A stretch of 64,000 nt of DNA from Luteibacter yeojuensis (GTDB taxonomy: Bacteria; Pseudomonadota; Gammaproteobacteria; Xanthomonadales; Rhodanobacteraceae): positions 62,001 to 126,000 of the forward strand of contig NZ_JZRB01000001.1 of assembly GCF_000964085.1 (NCBI RefSeq). The letters are read 5' to 3'. Of this stretch, positions 59,591 through 64,000 are shown one piece after another. The translations under genes were made by a program, and so were the position numbers. Every line of letters begins with the position of its first letter. The first letter of the stretch is position 1. The notes beneath the pieces are model-generated. The model saw only the letters and a program-made list of their open reading frames with translations, searched no databases and was not told the origin of the DNA.

Positions 59591-62500
59591 CTAGTGCGCC
59601 ACGGGCTCGCCGCTTTCGATCTGCTTGGGCGCCACGCGCTCCTGCAGGCGGTTCATGTACAGGTAGATGACGGGCGTGAGATACAGGGTAAGGATCTGGG
59701 ATACCACCAGGCCACCCACCACCGCCAGGCCCAGCGGGCGCCGCGTCTCGGCGCCCGCACCGATGCCCAGGGCGATCGGCAGCGTGCCCGCGAACGCGGC
59801 CATCGTCGTCATCATGATGGGGCGGAAACGCACGCGGCAGGCTTCGAAAATGGCATCGAACGGCGCCATGGCTTCCTCGCGCTGACGCTCGAGTGCGAAG
59901 TCGATCATCATGATCGCGTTCTTCTTCACGATGCCCACCAGCATCACGATGCCGACGAACGCGAACAGGTCGAGCGAGGCATTGAACACGACAAGGGTAA
60001 GCAGCGCGCCCACGCCCGCCGCCGGCAGGCCGGAGAGGATGGTGAGCGGATGGATGAAGCTCTCGTACAAAATGCCCAGCACCAGGTAGATCACGAACAC
60101 GGCCAGCAGCAGCAGCAGGCCCATGCCCTTGATGGAATCCTGGAACGCCTGCGCCGTGCCCTGCACGCTGCCGCTCAGCGTGGCCGGCAGTTTCAGTTCG
60201 GTGGTGGCGCGGTCGATGCTGGCCACCGCATCACTGAGTGATACACCGGGCGCAAGGTTGAACGAAACCGTTACGGCAGGCAGCTGGCCCTGGTGGTTCA
60301 CGGTCAGCACCTGCGGCTTGCGCTCGAAATGCGCCACGGTGCTGAGCGGGATGAGCTTGCCCGCGTCGGAGGTGACATACAGCTTCGAGAGCACCGCGGG
60401 GTCGTCCTGCATGCGCCGCTCCACCTGCAGGATGACCCAATACTGGGTGGCCGAGCCGTAGATCGTCGAGATCTGGTTCTCGCCGAACGCCGTGCCCAGC
60501 GCGGTCTGCACCTGGTCCATCGTGAGGCCCAGCGGCGCCAGCTTGTCGCGGTTCACCTGCACGATCATCGAGGGGCTGTTGAGGTCGAGGTCGGTGGTGA
60601 CATCCTGGAAGCCGGGCAGCTTCTGGAACGCATTCACCAGCTTGCCCGACCAGTCATAAAGCGCGTTCAGGTCGGTGCTTTGCACGGTGTACTGGTACTG
60701 CGCCTTCGACTGGCGCCCACCCACCTGGATCGCGGGCGGGTTCTGGATGTACGTGCGGATGCCCGGCACCGTGGCGAACTTCTTGCGCAGTTCCTGGATG
60801 ATCTCGTCCGGCGTGGTGTGGCCGCGGGCGCCCGCGTCCTTCAGGCGCAGCAGGATCGACCCCGCATTGGCGGTGGCACGTGCGCCGCCGGCGCCCACCG
60901 TGGACATATAACCCTCGATGTTCGGATCATTGCCCGCGATCTCGGCCAGCCGTTGCTGGCGGGCCGACATGGCGGTGAACGAGATATCGGTGGGGCCTTC
61001 GGTGGTGACACGCAGCTGGCCGCTATCGCCGGCAGGGATGAAATCCTTGGGCACCACGTAGAACAGCAGCCCGGTGGCCAGGAGGCTCAGCGCGAACACA
61101 CCCACGACGCTGCGCGGGTGGCGCATGCACCACGCCAGCGTGCGCGTGTAGCGGTTGGTCAGCGCGCCGAAGCCGCGGTCGAACCATACGACGATGAAGC
61201 TGCGCTTTGAGTGGTCGTGGGCCTTGACGAAACGGCTGCACAGCATCGGGGTCAGCGTGATCGACACGAAGCCCGAGATGAGGATGGAGACGCTGATCAC
61301 CACGGCGAACTCGTGGAACAGGCGGCCCACGATGCCGCCCATGAACATCACGGGGATGAACACGGCCACCAGCGACAGCGTCATCGAGAAGATGGTGAAG
61401 CCGATCTCGTTGGCACCCTTCACCGCCGCGTCGAACGGCCGCTCGCCCAGCTCGATGTGGCGCATGATGTTCTCGAGCATCACGATGGCATCGTCCACCA
61501 CGAAGCCCACGGCCAGCGTCAGCGCCAGCAGTGACAGGTTGTCGAGGCTGTAGCCCAGCGCGAACATGGCCCCGAACGTGCCCAGCACCGAGATGGGCAA
61601 GGCCACCGCGGGGATGAGCGTGGCCGATGCGTTGCCAAGGAACAGGTAGATCACCAGCACCACGAGGATGCCCGCGAGCACCAGCGTGAACTGCACGTCG
61701 TGCACCGATTCGCGAATGGACACCGAGCGGTCGTACATCACGTCGAGCTTCACCGAGGGTGGCAGCGTGGCCTCGAACCCGGGGACCAGGCCCAGGATGC
61801 GATCCACGGTTTCCACCGTGTTCGCGCCCGGCTGCCGCTGGATGGCCAGCGTGATGGCACGGTTGCCGTTGAACCAGCTGGCCTTCTGGTCGTCCTGCAC
61901 GCTGTCGCGCGGCGTGGCGATGTCGGAAAGCCGCACGGGTGCGCCGTTGCGGTACGCCACCACCACCTGGTTGTAGTCGGCGGCGCGCATGAGCTGGCCG
62001 TCGGAACGGATGGACAGCAACTGGCGGCTGCCGTTGAGCGAGCCGGTGGCCTTGTTGACGTTGGCGGCGGCGATGGCCGTGGCCATCTGGTCGACGCCGA
62101 TGCCGGTGGCGGCAAGGCGATCGGGGTCCACCGCCACGCGCACGGCGTACTTCTGCGAGCCGTAGACGTTCACCTGCGCCACGCCCTCCACCATCGACAG
62201 GCGCTGCGCCAGCTCGGTTTCCGCGTAGTCGTCCACGGTGGAAAGCGGCAGCGTGGACGAGGCCATGGTGAGGAACAGGATGGGTGCGTCGGCCGGGTTC
62301 ACCTTGCGGTAGGTGGGCGGCGTGGGCATGTCCTGCGGCAGCTGGCGTTGCGCGGCCGAGATGGCGGCCTGCACATCCTGCGCGGCGCCGTCGATGCTGC
62401 GGTCGAGCGCGAAGGTGACGGTGATGGTGGTGCTGCCCAGCGCGCTCGTCGAGGTCATCGAATCGATGCCCGCGATGGTGGAGAGCTGCGCTTCGAGCGG

Positions 62501-62695
62501 CGTGGCCACCGATGACGCCATCGTCTCGGGCGACGCGCCCGGCAGGCTCGCGCTGATGTTGATGGTGGGGAAATCGACGTTCGGCAGTTCGTTGACCGGC
62601 AGCTTGGGGTACGCGGCGATACCGAAGATGACCAGCGCCGCCATCAGCAGCGTCGTCATCACGGGGCGGCGGATGCAGAGTTCTGGCAGGTTCAT
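59591..62695 (-). CDS. RND multidrug efflux transporter (MdtC/MuxC-like)
   Basis: This 1034-residue proton-driven pump has 12 transmembrane helices and two large periplasmic domains. Key features are LPVNELPNVDFPTINISASLPGASPETM at the start, GYSLDNLSLLALTLAVGFVVDDAIVMLENIMRH (proton-relay Asp pair in helix 4), and the repeated GGIVGRLFHEF and SGLPAAGVGALLTLVVFNASLDLFAFVGIVMLVGIVKKNAIMMIDFA blocks. The adaptor gene ends 11 bases upstream. No outer-membrane factor is present in the window, so an outside TolC-like protein is needed. The branch suggests bile-acid, novobiocin or aromatic efflux, but the substrate is not known. Confidence 0.95.
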   Translation of the reverse strand: MNLPELCIRRPVMTTLLMAALVIFGIAAYPKLPVNELPNVDFPTINISASLPGASPETMASSVATPLEAQLSTIAGIDSMTSTSALGSTTITVTFALDRSIDGAAQDVQAAISAAQRQLPQDMPTPPTYRKVNPADAPILFLTMASSTLPLSTVDDYAETELAQRLSMVEGVAQVNVYGSQKYAVRVAVDPDRLAATGIGVDQMATAIAAANVNKATGSLNGSRQLLSIRSDGQLMRAADYNQVVVAYRNGAPVRLSDIATPRDSVQDDQKASWFNGNRAITLAIQRQPGANTVETVDRILGLVPGFEATLPPSVKLDVMYDRSVSIRESVHDVQFTLVLAGILVVLVIYLFLGNASATLIPAVALPISVLGTFGAMFALGYSLDNLSLLALTLAVGFVVDDAIVMLENIMRHIELGERPFDAAVKGANEIGFTIFSMTLSLVAVFIPVMFMGGIVGRLFHEFAVVISVSILISGFVSITLTPMLCSRFVKAHDHSKRSFIVVWFDRGFGALTNRYTRTLAWCMRHPRSVVGVFALSLLATGLLFYVVPKDFIPAGDSGQLRVTTEGPTDISFTAMSARQQRLAEIAGNDPNIEGYMSTVGAGGARATANAGSILLRLKDAGARGHTTPDEIIQELRKKFATVPGIRTYIQNPPAIQVGGRQSKAQYQYTVQSTDLNALYDWSGKLVNAFQKLPGFQDVTTDLDLNSPSMIVQVNRDKLAPLGLTMDQVQTALGTAFGENQISTIYGSATQYWVILQVERRMQDDPAVLSKLYVTSDAGKLIPLSTVAHFERKPQVLTVNHQGQLPAVTVSFNLAPGVSLSDAVASIDRATTELKLPATLSGSVQGTAQAFQDSIKGMGLLLLLAVFVIYLVLGILYESFIHPLTILSGLPAAGVGALLTLVVFNASLDLFAFVGIVMLVGIVKKNAIMMIDFALERQREEAMAPFDAIFEACRVRFRPIMMTTMAAFAGTLPIALGIGAGAETRRPLGLAVVGGLVVSQILTLYLTPVIYLYMNRLQERVAPKQIESGEPVAH

Positions 62696-62706
62696 GCCGC
62701 GCCCCG

Positions 62707-63849
62707 TCAGCTCTTGTCGACGCGCACGCGCGCGCCGTCGACGAGCAGCATCTGGCCCTCGGTGACCACGCGCTCGCCTTCGGCGAGGCCCTTGTCGACG
62801 ACGACGCGCGATGCCGTCGTGGCGCCCGTGGTGACGTTACGCTGCTCCACCGTGTTATCGGCCTTCACCACGAACACGAAGGTGCCGGCCGTGGAACTCT
62901 GCAGCGCGATCACTGGGATGCTCACCGCATCGGCCAGGCGGGTGGTCGGCAGGGTTACCTCGGCGAACTGGCCCGGCGTGAGGCGGCCATCGGCGTTGGC
63001 AAAGCGCCCCTTCAGCACGATGGTGCCGGTGGTGGCGTCCACCGCGTTGTCGACGAATTCCAGCTCGCCCTTCAGCGGGCCACCGGTATCGCCCGGGATC
63101 TTCGCTTCCACCGGCAGCGCGCCGCGGCGCTGGCTGGCACGCACGGCCGAGAGGCTGTCCTCGGGGATGGCAAACGCCACGCGGATGGGGTCCATCTCGT
63201 TCAGCACCACGATATCGGTGGTATCGGCCGTGAGCGTGGCGCCCGGGTACGCCAGCGGCGCGCCGGTGATGCCGTCGAACGGCGCACTGATGGTGGTGAA
63301 GTCGAGCTGCACCTGCGCGGCGCGCGCGGCGGCGCGGTCGCTTTCCAGCGCGGCGCGCGCCACGCCGAGGTTGGCCTTGTAGAGGTCGAAATCGGCGCGG
63401 CTGACGAAGCCCTTGCCGAGCATGTTCTGGTAGCGCGACAGGTCGGCCTCGGCTTTCACCAGCTGGGCCTGGTCGCTGGCGACCTTGCCCTGGGCTTCGT
63501 CGAGCGCAGCCTTGAGGGGGCGCGGGTCGACCCGGGCGAGCAGGTCGCCCTTCTTCACATGGCTGCCCGGCGTGAAGGCCAGCGACTCGAGCTGGCCATT
63601 GACGCGCGAGCGGATGTTCACCGTGGAATAGGCCTCGGCGCGGCCGATGATCTTGAGCGAGAGGTCGATCTCGCCGCGTGTCGCGACGGCGGTCGTGACA
63701 GGCGTGGCGTTGTTGGCCGCGGCGGCCTTTTTCGAGGCCGGCTGCGCATCCTTGCCATCGGCACCGTGCCGCAGTACGCCGACGCCGATGGCGGCGACAG
63801 CGACGAGGCCGACGATGATGGCGAGTTTCTTCCCTGGGGATCGTTGCAT
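62707..63849 (-). CDS. RND periplasmic adaptor protein
   Basis: This 380-residue membrane-fusion protein has an N-terminal anchor (KLAIIVGLVAVAAIGVGVL, about 8-26). The lipoyl domain (VRGEIDLSLKIIGRAEAYSTVNIRSRVNGQLESLAFTPGSHVKKGDLLARVDPRP), a helical hairpin (about 100-165), and the beta-barrel follow (FTTISAPFDGITGAPLAYPGATL, IPEDSLSAVRASQ). The VNIRSRVNGQL and DPRPL stretches place it with MdtA-type adaptors. It is the first gene of the pump operon. I start at ATG 63849, where the anchor begins. Confidence 0.93.
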   Translation of the reverse strand: MQRSPGKKLAIIVGLVAVAAIGVGVLRHGADGKDAQPASKKAAAANNATPVTTAVATRGEIDLSLKIIGRAEAYSTVNIRSRVNGQLESLAFTPGSHVKKGDLLARVDPRPLKAALDEAQGKVASDQAQLVKAEADLSRYQNMLGKGFVSRADFDLYKANLGVARAALESDRAAARAAQVQLDFTTISAPFDGITGAPLAYPGATLTADTTDIVVLNEMDPIRVAFAIPEDSLSAVRASQRRGALPVEAKIPGDTGGPLKGELEFVDNAVDATTGTIVLKGRFANADGRLTPGQFAEVTLPTTRLADAVSIPVIALQSSTAGTFVFVVKADNTVEQRNVTTGATTASRVVVDKGLAEGERVVTEGQMLLVDGARVRVDKS

Positions 63850-63915
63850 GGGGGCTCCGGCCGGGACCGCGGGTCCGGTCACCGCGCGGGGGGAACGCGC
63901 GGCCATGGGTTCGTT

Positions 63916-63927
63916 ACGGACATCCGT
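63916..63927. promoter_or_regulatory. 12-bp palindrome in the RND operon promoter
   Basis: ACGGA-CA-TCCGT lies 67 bases before the adaptor start, inside the larger TTAC...GTAA frame at 63914-63934. It is compatible with a TetR-type operator, but the neighbouring regulator, if any, is outside the window. Confidence 0.3.
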
Positions 63928-64000
63928 GTTGTAAACGCACGTGCCGTGGATCGGTTGACCGGGCGTTTAGCCTGCCTCGCCGGGGCCGTCGAGCGCCTGG

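Overview
The window comes from a high-GC gammaproteobacterium. Gene content points to the Xanthomonadales, most likely Rhodanobacteraceae (Luteibacter/Dyella-like). This is inferred from the compact thiS-thiG-trmB order, an Oar-type TonB receptor, a kexin-like protease paired with a small exported protein, a plant-type PNGase A, GTAGGAGC/GTGGGAGC palindromic repeats and the general style of the proteins. No genome-wide comparison was possible. There is no CRISPR array, transposase, integrase or rRNA; one tRNA gene is present.

Layout. 1-2015: the end of an EAL protein converging on a TPR-GGDEF diguanylate cyclase (c-di-GMP turnover). 2028-3929: a leftward group holding what I read as a split borosin RiPP pair (an alpha-N-methyltransferase of the SonM type and a separate precursor with a borosin-binding-like N-terminus). 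Behind it are a small XRE regulator and a membrane protein whose upstream region carries two identical-architecture 16-bp palindromes. 4097-8073: katG with an OxyR-like site, then a cell-wall amidase. 8480-10983: a MASE1 membrane protein, a tiny secreted peptide with a duplicated CKNPLECSVK unit, and a TetR/DUF308 divergent pair with twin operators.

10988-23379: a long, tightly coupled leftward tad (tight adherence/Flp pilus) operon. It has two prepilins, TadE/TadG-like pseudopilins, CpaB, the CpaC secretin, an FHA-CpaF fusion ATPase, TadB, TadC, a TPR lipoprotein, a DUF192 protein and several exported proteins of unknown role. The prepilin peptidase and CpaE/TadZ are not here. 23789-25855: an OmpA-family protein with an uncharacterised Cys-motif protein. 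26178-32633: a secreted-enzyme region with a kexin-like S8 protease plus probable chaperone, PNGase A and exported unknowns.

32726-35604: a GST and small unrecognised genes, partly of lower GC, ending beside tRNA-Gly(CCC). 36023-40326: a Gly/Asn/Tyr-rich exported protein, thiS, thiG, trmB and poxB. 40516-45352: an SLC13-type transporter, a Rieske ferredoxin, an Ada-like methyltransferase and a YedA-type exporter. 45349-49816: a MacAB-like ABC export operon, divergent from an FAH-family hydrolase and mscL (49936-51112). 51286-55728: an Oar-like TonB receptor with an AraC regulator and a small exported protein. 55868-59468: an OmpR/EnvZ-type two-component system and an M28 peptidase. 59591-63849: an RND efflux pump and its adaptor.

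Most of the window is housekeeping, envelope and transport. The stretches that deserve follow-up are the borosin pair, the duplicated-Cys-motif peptide, the composition of the tad operon, and a hairpin overlying the ribosome binding site of a possible 39-residue lipopeptide gene.
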